Below, in pieces: positions 1 to 10,446 of a DNA stretch of 22,217 nt. The notes under the pieces are model-generated. The model did no database searches, was not told the origin of the DNA, and worked only from the letters and a program-made list of their open reading frames with translations. A program made the translations under genes and the position numbers. Numbering within the stretch: the stretch's first letter is position 1; every line of letters starts with the position of its first letter. The stretch is taken from NCBI GenBank assembly GCA_003531155.1, contig DQHR01000151.1:8245-30461 (forward strand), read 5' to 3'. The DNA comes from Bacteroidales bacterium (GTDB taxonomy: Bacteria > Bacteroidota > Bacteroidia > Bacteroidales > Tenuifilaceae).

Positions 1-3000
1 GTCTTGATTTATCTTCAAAATCAGGAATTCAGGATGATGCAGGTTACAATTTGACTTCTACCTATAACTCTGGTGAAACATACACGATTGATAGAGTGGC
101 TCCAAGTGTGAGTAGCATCAACCGAGTTTCATCAGAATATACAAATGCTAGTTCTGTTAATTTTACTATAGATTTTTCGGAAGCGGTAAAAAATGTGAGT
201 TCATCTAATTTTACTCTTACTGGCTCTGCTTCTAACGCATCTTTTGGAACGGTTGGTTCCTCGGGTGATCCAATTACTGTAACCGTAAATACAGGGAGTG
301 TTGATGGAACCCTTGGCTTAGATTTAAGTTCAATAGGAAGTATTACAGACGATGCTGGGAACTCATTATCGGGTACACGTGTTGGAGATCAAACTTATAC
401 TGTTGATAAGACTCAACCTACAGTTGAGTTGGACGATGACCAAGCGGATAATGTTGTTCGAAATACAAATGTTGTGGTAATTGATGCAACATTTACCGAA
501 ACCAATACAATATCAACTCCAACCATTAAAATAAGTAAGGGTGCTACGATTCTGGTAAACAACCTTGCAATGACAATCAATGGTGACAATAAGCATTGGA
601 GATATACTTGGACAGTATCAGCAAGTGCAGGTGATGATGGAACATATGATGTCACTATTACCACTTCCGATGATGCTGGTAATGCATGTTCTGCACCTAC
701 TGCAGCACCTACTGGCACAACATCATATGTAGTTGATAATATTAGCCCGACTGTTTCATCTGTTACATCAGATCTTGCCAATGGATCCTATAAGATTGGC
801 GAAATAATACCAATTAAAATTTTATTTTCCGAGAATGTTGATGTTACAGGAACACCTCAATTACTCTTAGAAACGGGAACTACAGATCAATATGCGTACT
901 ATAACTCTGGTTCAGGCTCAAGTACCTTAGTTTTTAATTACACCATTCAAGCAGGTGATGTGAGTTCAGACTTGAATTATGTTAACACAAGTTCACTTAC
1001 AGGAACCATTAATGATATTGCAGGGAACACAGCAACTTTGACACTACCTGGTACTGCAACAGCGAATTCTTTAGGTGGCTCAAAAGATATAGTTGCTGAT
1101 GGTGTAGTGCCTACTGTTACAAATGTTACCTCAAATGATCCAAACGCTACTCTAAAAATTGGGTCGGCAATTGATATTAGAGTTGTTTTTAATGAGCCCG
1201 TATATGTAACTGGTATACCGCAGCTAACGCTAGAAACGGGAACTCTCGACCAAACTATAGATTATACTGGTGGCGATGGAACAAATACACTTATATTCCA
1301 TTATGTAGTTCAAAATGGTGATCTAAGTTCCGATCTAACCTATGTTGCAACAAATTCATTAACTGGAACTATTAAAGATTTTGCAGGGAATGTTGCTACA
1401 CTAACTTTAGCTAATCCAACAGCCCAATATTCTCTCGGGTACAACAAAGACTTTGTTGTTGATGGAGTTGCTCCCTCTCAGCCCACTATTGTTGGATTAA
1501 TTTCTGGTACCTACAATACAAACCAAAGTTTTACTGTGACTTATGGTGAAGCAGGGGGAACTAGGCAATACTCCTTAAATAATGGAAGTACTTGGAATAC
1601 TTACCCCGGATCAGCAGTATCTTTATCCACAGATGGTACTACCTACAATGTAATTGCTCGGCAGACTGATGCAGCAGGTAATATATCTCCTAATTCTAGT
1701 TTATATACTGTTACCATCGATAAAACGACCCAAACACCTACTCTTACAGACCCTGTTAATGATGCATCATCAACGAGTACTGGAGGGGTTCTTATTACCT
1801 ATACATTACCTGAAAATGCAACAAATGGAACTGTTGTATTAACATTTGATTGCACTGATCCTCCTGAACCTTACTCATCAATATCAAATCGATATGTTGA
1901 GATTACCCCAGCATACTCTACAGCGGGAACACATTCATTCACTTTAGATGCCCGAAATTTCCTCGACCCTGCTAACAGTGCCTTTGTTGCAGATGCCCAT
2001 ACGTCAGGAAGTGAGGGGAATAGACTTATTAATGGTGGCTACTATACAGTTTACATTGAGTATCAGGATGCTTTAGGTAATCCAGTGAAGAACGACTACA
2101 ACACCGGATTGTTCTTTTCCTCTGGCCCACCAATTCCTAGTTTTGTTGAAGTAACCCCAGATCCAAGAAACTATAACGTCCCTTCGACCGAAGGAGTAAC
2201 ATTGCATTTTTCTTGGCGAGTTAACATTGCTGATGTTCAAATAGATCATTTTACTTTGACTCGAAATGGATCAAACGTATCCTTAACAGGCGTTACTATA
2301 ACGCCAAATGAGAACTACTCTGGTACAGCAACAAATTTTAAACTTGATCTTTCAGGACTCACAAGCTTAGCAGGAACTTATATATTATCGTTTGATCCGA
2401 CAGGAACCCTTGCTACTACAATTAAGGATAAAACGGGGAATCCAGTAACAGCTAGCGCTAGTGAAACATGGGTTGCAGATTTAACCCCTCCTACTGTAAA
2501 TATTACATCTTCATCAAGTAATCCAACCAATTCATCAACAATTCCATTTACTGCAGTATTTAGCGAACATGTTAATGGTTTGCTATCGGGTGAGATTTCT
2601 GTAACAAATGGTTCGGTAACCAGTTTTACTACTTCTGATAATATTACATATGATATTGTTGTCACCCCAACAACATCTGATCAAAATGTTTCGGTTAGTA
2701 TACCTGCAGCAGCTTGTCAGGATGATGCAAATAACAATAATACAGTATCTAATACATGTACAATTCTATGGGATACAACTCAACCATCTGTAGCCATTTC
2801 AACTGCAACTGATCCTACAAATGCTAGTGAGATAACAGTCGATATTCTATTTAGCGAGAATGTAACAGGTTTTACTTTGGGTGATATTGTTGTTACTGGT
2901 TTGGGTTCGACATCTGGCTTTACAGGTTCAGGTACTAGTTACTCTTTTAAGTTTACGCCTACAGCTGATGGTAATATAACCGTTAATATTGCCGCTAACG

Positions 3001-6000
3001 TATGCACAGATGCCGCAACAAATGCTAATACGGCAGCATCGCAGCTTACCATAAAATCAGATAGGACATTGCCGCAGTTAATTACGCGGACAATTGTTTC
3101 TGATAACACCCCGCATCCCGACTATGTTGGAAGCACTGGAATAATAACAATCAACGTGACATCTTCTGAAGAGATTACAACTCCAATTGCCAAGGTTTCT
3201 AAGGTTCTAGGTGTCTGGCAGGATGCAACCTCTGTTACCAATCCAAATGGAGATAAGATGAACTGGGTAATTTCTTACAATATGGTTGGAAATGAAGATA
3301 CTGGTATTGTTCCATTTAGTATTAGCTATAATGATTTAGCAAATAATTCTGGAGCAGTTGCAACAACTACCACTAACTCCTCAACTGTTACGTATGACAA
3401 TACCAAACCAACATTAGCCACAATTCCCCCAATCCATATTTCTTCTAATAACTCAACTAGTTCAGCATATGCTAAAGTAGGTGATGTAGTGACTCTTACT
3501 TTCACTTCGAACGAGAATGTAGAAAATGTGGTTGTTAAGATTGGTGGGAAAAATGCTTCTGTATCAAAAGTAGGTTTGGATTATACGTGCACCTATACAA
3601 TGTCCACCTTAGATGTTACTGAAGGCGATCTTCCTATTACTGTTGATTTTAAAGACTTTGCAGGGAATGATGGAATACAAATAGTAAACACTTCGGATGG
3701 ATCAAAAGTAACTTATGATATCACCTCACCTAGCACTCCGAGCATTCCTGACCTTGACTCAGGAGCTGATAGCAATGTTTCTACAGATAATATTACAAAT
3801 GTTAGTACAAGCATAACCTTTAACGGTACTGCTGAAGCAAATTCATTAGTAAAACTTTATAGTAACTCAGTGCTAGTAGCAAATGCTACTGCTACAGCAG
3901 GAGGTGCATGGACAGTTATAGTCCCCAGCTTTACTGAGGGAACAAAATTTATTACAGCAACAGCAACTGATGGTGCTGGTAATGTAAGTGCAACATCAAC
4001 TTCATTAGAGGTGGTAATTGACATAACTCAACCTAATGCACCTAGTGAGCCGGATCTAGATCCAAGTTCTGACACAGGGACATCTAATGCTGATAACTAT
4101 ACAAGCGATTCTTCGCCTACCTTTAATGGAACAGCTGAGCCCAATTCTACAGTAACTATATATATTGATGGTAATCCTGGAGTTTCTGTGATAACCAATT
4201 CATTCGGGTTGTGGACAGCAACTGAAAATCCGCTACTGACAGGGACATATATTATTACAGCAAAAGCAAAAGATGCTGCTGGGAACGTAAGTTCTTCTTC
4301 TACAGGATTAACTATAAATGTTGATCTTTCTAACCCTGCTGCTCCATCAACGCCAGATCTAACAACCGGATCTGATAGTGGAACATCAAATGCTGATAAT
4401 TATACGAATGATAATACTCCTACTTTTACTGGAACAGCGGAGAGTGGAGCAGTTGTAAAACTTTACGTTGATGCTGTTGAGGTAGGCAGTACCACTGCTA
4501 CAGGAGGGAATTGGACAATAACATCATCAGTCTTAACTGATGGAGCTAAGAGTATCACAGCGAAAACCATTGATGCTGCAGGCAATGAGAGTATTTTATC
4601 ATCAATTTTATCAATTACAATCGATACGAATAGCCCATCTAAACCTGGAACTCCAGATTTGGATCCAACATCTGATAGTGGAACTTTGAACACTGATAAT
4701 ATTACAAATGATAATACTCCAACATTCTTCGGCACTGCTGAGGCAAATGCAATAGTAAAACTTTATGCTAATGGTATTGAAGTTGGTAATGCTATCGCAA
4801 CTGGAGGGAATTGGACTATAACAACATCTCTTCTTTCTGATGGAGTTAAAAGCATTACCATTACTGCGACTGATGCTGCGGGTAATGTGAGTTCGAGTTC
4901 AGATGCACTTTCAGTTACCATCGATGCAACTAACCCTTCGAAACCAGGTACTTCGGATTTGGATGCTGGATCTGATTCTGGATTATCAAACACCGATAAT
5001 TTAACTAATATTGATACTCCAACGTTATTAGGTACGGCAGAACCATATTCAACAGTAACTCTTTATAGTGGCGCAACTGTAGTTGGAACTATTACTGCCA
5101 GTTCATTTGGTCTATGGACTACATTAACAAGTGCTCTAAGTGAAGGGGCGAACAGCATAACAGTTAAAGCTACTGATGCTTCTGGTAACACTAGCATATC
5201 ATCTGATGCTTTAGTAATTACTGTGGATAAAACTGCTCCATCAGTTCCAAATGCTCCTGATCTTGATGCAACATCAGATACAGGATTATCAAATGGTGAC
5301 GATATAACAAGCGATAATACTCCTACATTTAATGGTACTGCAGAAGTTAATGCAGTGGTCAAACTCTATGATGGGGCAACAGTATTAGGCACTGCAACAG
5401 CAACTGGTGGCAATTGGACTATCACCTCCTCAGTTCTTTCTAATGGTACCAAGAATATTCAGGTAACTGCAACTGATGCGGCAGGTAATGAAAGTGCAAA
5501 ATCTATTGCTTTGTCTGTTACAATTGATACGAATAATCCTTCAAAACCAGGTACTCCAAATTTAGACAATGGTTCTGATCTTGGAGCTTCTAATTCTGAT
5601 GACATAACCAACGATAATACTCCAACCTTTACAGGCACAGCAGAATCAGGATCTACTGTTCGACTCTATTGTAATGGCAGTGAGGTTGGTAATGGAGTTG
5701 CAATTGCTGGTAACTGGACAATTACTGCATCAGTTTTAAGTGATGGTGTGAAAAGTATTGCTGTTACCTCTACCGATGCATCTGGTAATACAAGTGTAAC
5801 TTCTGACTTTTTAAGCATTACTATTGATACTCAGATCCCAGGCATTATATCTGCAACTGTTCCTTTTGGAGTATACAAGGTGGGTAGTGTAATTTCAATT
5901 TCTTTGGTATGCGATGATAAGACCTATTCTGGGCAAACAGTGAGTGTGAATAGTAAAAATCAAGCTCTTGTTAATAATAATAACAACTCATACACAATTA

Positions 6001-9000
6001 GTTATACTGTACAAGAGAATGATAATCCTCAGAACTCCGTTGGTGCTTTACCTTCAAATATTGTCCTTGTCGATGTAGCTGGTAACATTGCAACGATTAA
6101 TTCTCTTACTGTTCAAGGAGGTACATTAACAATCGATGCTGTAACACCTCAAATAACATCAGTTACAAGTGATGCAGAAACCACTGGAAACCTTAAAATT
6201 GGGGATCAGATAGTATTTACAGTAACTCCTACTATTGCTGAAACTGGGTTGGTAGTTACTCCAACCACCTATAATAGTAAATCTATTACATGGGGAACAA
6301 TAAATGGAGGAGTTACATATACAGCGACATATACCATTCAGGATGGTGATGCAAATCAAGAGACTCCGTTACAACTTGGCAATGTTACCATTGCTGATGC
6401 TGCTGGAAATGTAAGTAATCCTTACAGCTATACGGGTGTTCAAAAGTTGATATATGGAATTAAACCTACAGTTACAATTACAGGTACTACAACAAGATGC
6501 GATTACCCAACACCTACTGTTCCAATTACCTTTACTTTTACCGGTAAAAAACCGTATACATTTATTTACAATGATGGAACATCAGATCAGTCTGTAACTG
6601 CATTAAATGCTGATAGTTATGTAATTCAGGTTCTAAAAGGAGCATACTCACTGGTTAGCTTGGTTGATGCTACAGGAAATACGAATAATACGGCTATTAC
6701 TAATGCATCAATAACTGTAAATGCCTTACCAACAATACAATTTACATCATCATCTATAACCGTAAACGAGAACGATGCTGCAGTTAACCTAATGAGTTAT
6801 GTTCAGACAGGGACAGGAGGTAATTTTACAGGCGAGGGTGTAACAACCACAAATTACTTCTATCCTTCATTAGTTGAAGCCAAACCTACTATTCCGTACC
6901 AGTTGACCTATACTTTAACTAATGTTAATGGATGTACAAGTACAAAAGCTTTCTATGTTACAGTTACTAGCGATTTAGGTTATATATCTGGTTTAGATGT
7001 GAACTATTGTAAGAATAACTGGTCGCCAACTAGTATAATTGCTGTAGTAAATAATGTCACAAATTATGCAGGATTATCTCCCGTTTTCACTCTTACACCT
7101 GCTTCTAATCAAACTTCAACAGTTGACTGGAATCATTTCTCAATTAATCCTCGAGATATGAAAGCGGGTACGTATGTTTTAAAATATTCATATGTAGAAC
7201 AGTCTACTGGAAGTAATCGTGAGATACAATATTCTTTTGATATTGATTCGGTTGGGAAAGATATTGATTTCAAGGTTGTTGATAATACAGGGACTTATAC
7301 TGAATTAAGTTCTGAGTATTGCAAAAATAGTGCTGATGTTCTACTTGAAGTGATAAATAATTACCCAAAGGGAGGTTCTGGCTATTTTACTGGACCAGCA
7401 ACTGGCTTTACTACTGATGATAAATCATTTAAGGCAACATTTAGACCATCTTCAGCACCTCTTGATCAACAGCTAGAAATTGCTTTCTATTTTGTGACTG
7501 ATGCAAGTAGTCCAAGGATTGGATGTAGTTCTGATACTGTAAGAAAGATCGTTACTATTCATTCATTAACACCAATTAGTTTTGAGTTAAAGGATAACTA
7601 TAACTATGAAGAAAAACCAGTTATTCTAACTGCAAGCCAGGCAGGTGGTGTTTTTAATAGCCCGGATAACGTTATTATTAATGGTAATACTATCAGTCCT
7701 TCGTTAACAACAAATTTTAATACGAATAATCCAGTAAGCATAACATATACATATACCGATGCGAACCTATGTACTTCTACACTAACTAAGACAACAAAGA
7801 TTTATAAAGCAGATGCTCTAATTGAAAACCTTAATTCACTTTATTGCTATGAGGATAAAACAGTAGATATTTCTTGCTCCCCTATTGTAAATGGTGTCAC
7901 ATATTCAGGGGTGTTTTCAAGTAGCAAAGGAGCAATTACGCAATCAGTATCACCAGGAGCAGATGCTAAGTACAGTGTTTTTGACGCTGGTGATGGACAA
8001 GATACAGTTAGATTCACATACTATGTTGGTCCTATTGCGAACCCAACCGAATATAAAATAACAAAACTTGTATATGTGGATTCTATCGGAGTTGTATCAA
8101 TGGTTGTTGATACAAAATACTGTAACAACATCGAAAAAGTAGATATCAATGTAAATCATAGGCAAATGAAAGGCGAAAATAATTTTACTTATGATGGAAA
8201 TGTCAATGCATTCTCATCAAACCCTTTATTTGCTACATTATCTCCTAGTAAAGAAACAACCTTTGGAGATCATGTCATTACGTGTATGTTTACTTCTGAT
8301 AAAGGGTGTATAGGCTCGGATACAAAAATCGTTGCCATCAACCCAGTTGCTACATTCCCTGCTTCAGCTTTTGTGCTGGGTGAAGCGTGCCCAGGAACTA
8401 CAAAACCTGTACAATTTATAAATAGAACAACAATCCCAGTTGGTGCAACTATGAGTTGGTCCTGGAATATTGAAGGTAAGGCTAATGCTTCAACTGATAA
8501 AAATCCTGAATGGCAATTTACATCAACTGGTAGCAAAGCAGTTTATCTTGAGGCAACAACTGAAAAGGGATGTGTTAGCAGGACTCCAACTGATTATATA
8601 AATGTTGGTATTTCTGCAAAAGCTGACTTTACATGGGATAATGAATGTTTAGATGGAACATCGATTCAATTTACGGATAATTCTTCTGGAGGTATTATTG
8701 ATAGATCTAGGTGGATATTCAATAATGATACAATTGGTTACGATAAAGATCTTACCTATTCCTTTACTGAATTAGGACGTTATGACTTAAAATTAGCTGT
8801 TCTAACTAAAGATCGTTGTGCCGATACAATCGTAAAACAGATAGTTATCCAGCCATATATTAAATTTCAGGAACTTCCCAATATGGTTTACAGCCAGAAC
8901 TTTGATTCAAATAATGAATTCTACAATTGGGCTTCAAGAGGAATTTCTGATGCTTATAAGACAACCAAGTGGGAACTTGGAACTCCTGATGAAACTAGAA

Positions 9001-10349
9001 TAAAGTTGGCAGCATCAGGCAGTAATGCTTGGTTTACCAAACTTATCAGTAAAACAGATATTGAAAACTCACAGGTGGTTAGTCCTTGTTTCGATTTTAC
9101 GGGGCTAAGTAAGCCCATGATAAAGATGAATGTATGGTCATATTCTGAGTCCAAACGTGATGGTGCTGTCCTACAGTATTCTATTGATAAAGGACAAACT
9201 TGGAAAAAATTAGGAACAAAAGGTGAAGGAATTAATTGGTTCAATTCAGATAATATTTTAACAAACCCAGGTCTGCAACCTATAACAGAAGAACCAGAAG
9301 GGTGGAGTCAGATTCCAATGACTGAATGGACCAATGTTCGACACAATTTGGATAGCTTGATCGGGAAAACTAATGTCCGATTTAGAATTGCTTACTCAAA
9401 GGATGCTACCAACTCTGAGAAAATTGACGGTTTTGCTTTTGACGATGTATGGATAGGGGAGCGCCAGCAAATTGTACTTGGTGAGTACTTTACCAATGTA
9501 AACAATACGATATTCAATGATTTCATGAGGAAGTATGAGACAAAAGAGTCTATGGATTACATTCCAATTCACTACCATACTGGTGATGTCGTATTTGATG
9601 ATTATACAGCTGGACCATCATCGCGATTGTTCTACTATGGATCTCTACTAAACCCTTATATTTTATCAAATGGAACCGAAGCATCATCGCTAGCTGATAC
9701 TTCTAGCTTTAAAAACACGAATGATGTACAATCTCTCCATGACCCCAAAGTAGAAATTAATCTATCGATAAGTTCCTCTAACATAGGTGTTTCATTAAAG
9801 GCTCTGGAAGATCTTTCAGGTGATGAACTTGTTTTGTTTAGTGCAATTGTTAAGAAAACAGTTGATAAAAATGGTTTAAATTATTATAACGTAATAAGAA
9901 GATTTTTACCAAACCCTGGAGGAATTTTACTCTCTACAACAGGTTGGATAAAGGATATGGAACAGTTACATTCGATTAGTGTAAATTCTAGTGATTTTGC
10001 TGAGTATCTAAATTCTCGCTTGGTGGTATTTGTTCAGAATGCAAAAACGAAGGAGGTATATCAAGTTGTTTCGAGTGATTTATCTAATGTAACTGATATA
10101 AAACCGATAGATGTTGGTAAATTGGTAGATATCCATCCTAATCCTGCAACTAGTAATCTAATTGTTGAATGTGAATACCAAATAGAAAGATTGGTTGTGC
10201 TTGATATTACAGGTCGTATTGTTGCTGAGTTTAATCCAAAGCAACAACAATTCTCATTACCTGTTAATAGTTTGAAGAATGGGCTTTATATATTGAAAGG
10301 ATCTACCACCAATAGAGGTGAATTTATTAAGAAGTTTATAAAACAATAA
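1..10349 (+). CDS. Giant T9SS-secreted multidomain surface protein, 5'-truncated
   Basis: The reading frame is open from the first full codon at position 3, so the N-terminus and signal peptide lie outside the window; a TTG at 51 is not a credible start because Ig-like sequence continues upstream of it. About 3,448 residues are visible. In order: Ig-like modules ending in DDAGN- or DAAGN-type turns; two 121-residue modules sharing the core TGTPQLLLETG or TGIPQLTLETG (747-1472); further mixed Ig-like modules; seven 100-residue Bap-like modules with GTAE cores (3747-5858); modules carrying YC motifs (about 7005-8260); two PKD-like modules (about 8340-8855); a jelly-roll/MAM-like segment (about 8888-9465); an Omp28-like module without cysteines (about 9470-10090); and a type A sorting domain that begins IHPNP and ends KKFIKQ. 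T9SS sorting domains of this kind direct export and cell-surface attachment in Bacteroidota. An adhesin or surface-layer role is inference; the partner is unknown. Confidence 0.9.
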   Translation, partial: LDLSSKSGIQDDAGYNLTSTYNSGETYTIDRVAPSVSSINRVSSEYTNASSVNFTIDFSEAVKNVSSSNFTLTGSASNASFGTVGSSGDPITVTVNTGSVDGTLGLDLSSIGSITDDAGNSLSGTRVGDQTYTVDKTQPTVELDDDQADNVVRNTNVVVIDATFTETNTISTPTIKISKGATILVNNLAMTINGDNKHWRYTWTVSASAGDDGTYDVTITTSDDAGNACSAPTAAPTGTTSYVVDNISPTVSSVTSDLANGSYKIGEIIPIKILFSENVDVTGTPQLLLETGTTDQYAYYNSGSGSSTLVFNYTIQAGDVSSDLNYVNTSSLTGTINDIAGNTATLTLPGTATANSLGGSKDIVADGVVPTVTNVTSNDPNATLKIGSAIDIRVVFNEPVYVTGIPQLTLETGTLDQTIDYTGGDGTNTLIFHYVVQNGDLSSDLTYVATNSLTGTIKDFAGNVATLTLANPTAQYSLGYNKDFVVDGVAPSQPTIVGLISGTYNTNQSFTVTYGEAGGTRQYSLNNGSTWNTYPGSAVSLSTDGTTYNVIARQTDAAGNISPNSSLYTVTIDKTTQTPTLTDPVNDASSTSTGGVLITYTLPENATNGTVVLTFDCTDPPEPYSSISNRYVEITPAYSTAGTHSFTLDARNFLDPANSAFVADAHTSGSEGNRLINGGYYTVYIEYQDALGNPVKNDYNTGLFFSSGPPIPSFVEVTPDPRNYNVPSTEGVTLHFSWRVNIADVQIDHFTLTRNGSNVSLTGVTITPNENYSGTATNFKLDLSGLTSLAGTYILSFDPTGTLATTIKDKTGNPVTASASETWVADLTPPTVNITSSSSNPTNSSTIPFTAVFSEHVNGLLSGEISVTNGSVTSFTTSDNITYDIVVTPTTSDQNVSVSIPAAACQDDANNNNTVSNTCTILWDTTQPSVAISTATDPTNASEITVDILFSENVTGFTLGDIVVTGLGSTSGFTGSGTSYSFKFTPTADGNITVNIAANVCTDAATNANTAASQLTIKSDRTLPQLITRTIVSDNTPHPDYVGSTGIITINVTSSEEITTPIAKVSKVLGVWQDATSVTNPNGDKMNWVISYNMVGNEDTGIVPFSISYNDLANNSGAVATTTTNSSTVTYDNTKPTLATIPPIHISSNNSTSSAYAKVGDVVTLTFTSNENVENVVVKIGGKNASVSKVGLDYTCTYTMSTLDVTEGDLPITVDFKDFAGNDGIQIVNTSDGSKVTYDITSPSTPSIPDLDSGADSNVSTDNITNVSTSITFNGTAEANSLVKLYSNSVLVANATATAGGAWTVIVPSFTEGTKFITATATDGAGNVSATSTSLEVVIDITQPNAPSEPDLDPSSDTGTSNADNYTSDSSPTFNGTAEPNSTVTIYIDGNPGVSVITNSFGLWTATENPLLTGTYIITAKAKDAAGNVSSSSTGLTINVDLSNPAAPSTPDLTTGSDSGTSNADNYTNDNTPTFTGTAESGAVVKLYVDAVEVGSTTATGGNWTITSSVLTDGAKSITAKTIDAAGNESILSSILSITIDTNSPSKPGTPDLDPTSDSGTLNTDNITNDNTPTFFGTAEANAIVKLYANGIEVGNAIATGGNWTITTSLLSDGVKSITITATDAAGNVSSSSDALSVTIDATNPSKPGTSDLDAGSDSGLSNTDNLTNIDTPTLLGTAEPYSTVTLYSGATVVGTITASSFGLWTTLTSALSEGANSITVKATDASGNTSISSDALVITVDKTAPSVPNAPDLDATSDTGLSNGDDITSDNTPTFNGTAEVNAVVKLYDGATVLGTATATGGNWTITSSVLSNGTKNIQVTATDAAGNESAKSIALSVTIDTNNPSKPGTPNLDNGSDLGASNSDDITNDNTPTFTGTAESGSTVRLYCNGSEVGNGVAIAGNWTITASVLSDGVKSIAVTSTDASGNTSVTSDFLSITIDTQIPGIISATVPFGVYKVGSVISISLVCDDKTYSGQTVSVNSKNQALVNNNNNSYTISYTVQENDNPQNSVGALPSNIVLVDVAGNIATINSLTVQGGTLTIDAVTPQITSVTSDAETTGNLKIGDQIVFTVTPTIAETGLVVTPTTYNSKSITWGTINGGVTYTATYTIQDGDANQETPLQLGNVTIADAAGNVSNPYSYTGVQKLIYGIKPTVTITGTTTRCDYPTPTVPITFTFTGKKPYTFIYNDGTSDQSVTALNADSYVIQVLKGAYSLVSLVDATGNTNNTAITNASITVNALPTIQFTSSSITVNENDAAVNLMSYVQTGTGGNFTGEGVTTTNYFYPSLVEAKPTIPYQLTYTLTNVNGCTSTKAFYVTVTSDLGYISGLDVNYCKNNWSPTSIIAVVNNVTNYAGLSPVFTLTPASNQTSTVDWNHFSINPRDMKAGTYVLKYSYVEQSTGSNREIQYSFDIDSVGKDIDFKVVDNTGTYTELSSEYCKNSADVLLEVINNYPKGGSGYFTGPATGFTTDDKSFKATFRPSSAPLDQQLEIAFYFVTDASSPRIGCSSDTVRKIVTIHSLTPISFELKDNYNYEEKPVILTASQAGGVFNSPDNVIINGNTISPSLTTNFNTNNPVSITYTYTDANLCTSTLTKTTKIYKADALIENLNSLYCYEDKTVDISCSPIVNGVTYSGVFSSSKGAITQSVSPGADAKYSVFDAGDGQDTVRFTYYVGPIANPTEYKITKLVYVDSIGVVSMVVDTKYCNNIEKVDINVNHRQMKGENNFTYDGNVNAFSSNPLFATLSPSKETTFGDHVITCMFTSDKGCIGSDTKIVAINPVATFPASAFVLGEACPGTTKPVQFINRTTIPVGATMSWSWNIEGKANASTDKNPEWQFTSTGSKAVYLEATTEKGCVSRTPTDYINVGISAKADFTWDNECLDGTSIQFTDNSSGGIIDRSRWIFNNDTIGYDKDLTYSFTELGRYDLKLAVLTKDRCADTIVKQIVIQPYIKFQELPNMVYSQNFDSNNEFYNWASRGISDAYKTTKWELGTPDETRIKLAASGSNAWFTKLISKTDIENSQVVSPCFDFTGLSKPMIKMNVWSYSESKRDGAVLQYSIDKGQTWKKLGTKGEGINWFNSDNILTNPGLQPITEEPEGWSQIPMTEWTNVRHNLDSLIGKTNVRFRIAYSKDATNSEKIDGFAFDDVWIGERQQIVLGEYFTNVNNTIFNDFMRKYETKESMDYIPIHYHTGDVVFDDYTAGPSSRLFYYGSLLNPYILSNGTEASSLADTSSFKNTNDVQSLHDPKVEINLSISSSNIGVSLKALEDLSGDELVLFSAIVKKTVDKNGLNYYNVIRRFLPNPGGILLSTTGWIKDMEQLHSISVNSSDFAEYLNSRLVVFVQNAKTKEVYQVVSSDLSNVTDIKPIDVGKLVDIHPNPATSNLIVECEYQIERLVVLDITGRIVAEFNPKQQQFSLPVNSLKNGLYILKGSTTNRGEFIKKFIKQ
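747..1472 (+). repeat. Two tandem 363-bp Ig-like coding units
   Basis: Two consecutive units of exactly 363 bp (121 residues) start at the Pro codons at 747 and 1110, and the next module starts at 1473. Both encode a KIG...FxExVxVTGxPQLxLETG core, then TLxFxYxxQxGDxSSDLxYV, SLTGTIxDxAGNxATLTL and a closing VxDGV. The DNA has diverged more than the protein, so this is an older duplication. The module type is common in large repetitive bacterial surface proteins. Confidence 0.85.
3747..5858 (+). repeat. Seven-unit array of 300/303-bp Bap-like Ig modules
   Basis: Units begin at the PDLD-type motif at 3747, 4050, 4353, 4653, 4953, 5256 and 5556, giving lengths of 303, 303, 300, 300, 303 and 300 bp, with a similar last unit. 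Each encodes a PDLD/SDLD/PNLD or PDLT start, then SDxGxSNxDNxT (less conserved in unit 1), PTFxGTAE, VxLY, GxWT and TDAAGNxS motifs. Units 2 and 5 share SFGLWT in place of the usual GGNWTI. Units 3 and 6, and 4 and 7, also match pairwise, so units 2-4 and 5-7 form a 903-bp higher-order repeat. Confidence 0.9.
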
Positions 10350-10352
10350 AAG

Positions 10353-10388
10353 AAAAAATCCCAAGCAACTGCTTGGGATTTTCTCTTT
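10353..10388. terminator. Bidirectional intrinsic terminator after the giant gene
   Basis: A perfect 10-bp stem, AATCCCAAGC with GCTTGGGATT, encloses the loop AACT (stem arms 10357-10366 and 10371-10380). It is flanked by a run of A on the left and T-rich sequence on the right. It lies 4-8 bases after the stop codon of the giant gene and between that gene and the convergent folE, so it can serve both strands. Confidence 0.9.
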
Positions 10389-10446
10389 CCATTATATTTT
10401 CTGTTTTATCACCTGTGGAACTCCATGTTAATAAAAATGGGAGATG

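Noticed and set aside
51..53. TTG at 51 as the start of the giant gene
   Set aside because: The frame is open to the window edge and the upstream codons encode the end of another Ig-like module (LDLSSKSGIQDDAGYN).
413..5362. Several 70-120-codon minus-strand ORFs inside the giant gene
   Set aside because: They lie opposite the repeat modules, recur with the repeat period and lack start context or homology; they are shadows of the plus-strand coding repeats.
3747..5858. Regular 300-bp repeats as a possible satellite or CRISPR-like array
   Set aside because: The units are in frame, protein-coding and diverged mostly at silent sites; there are no short identical repeats with unique spacers.
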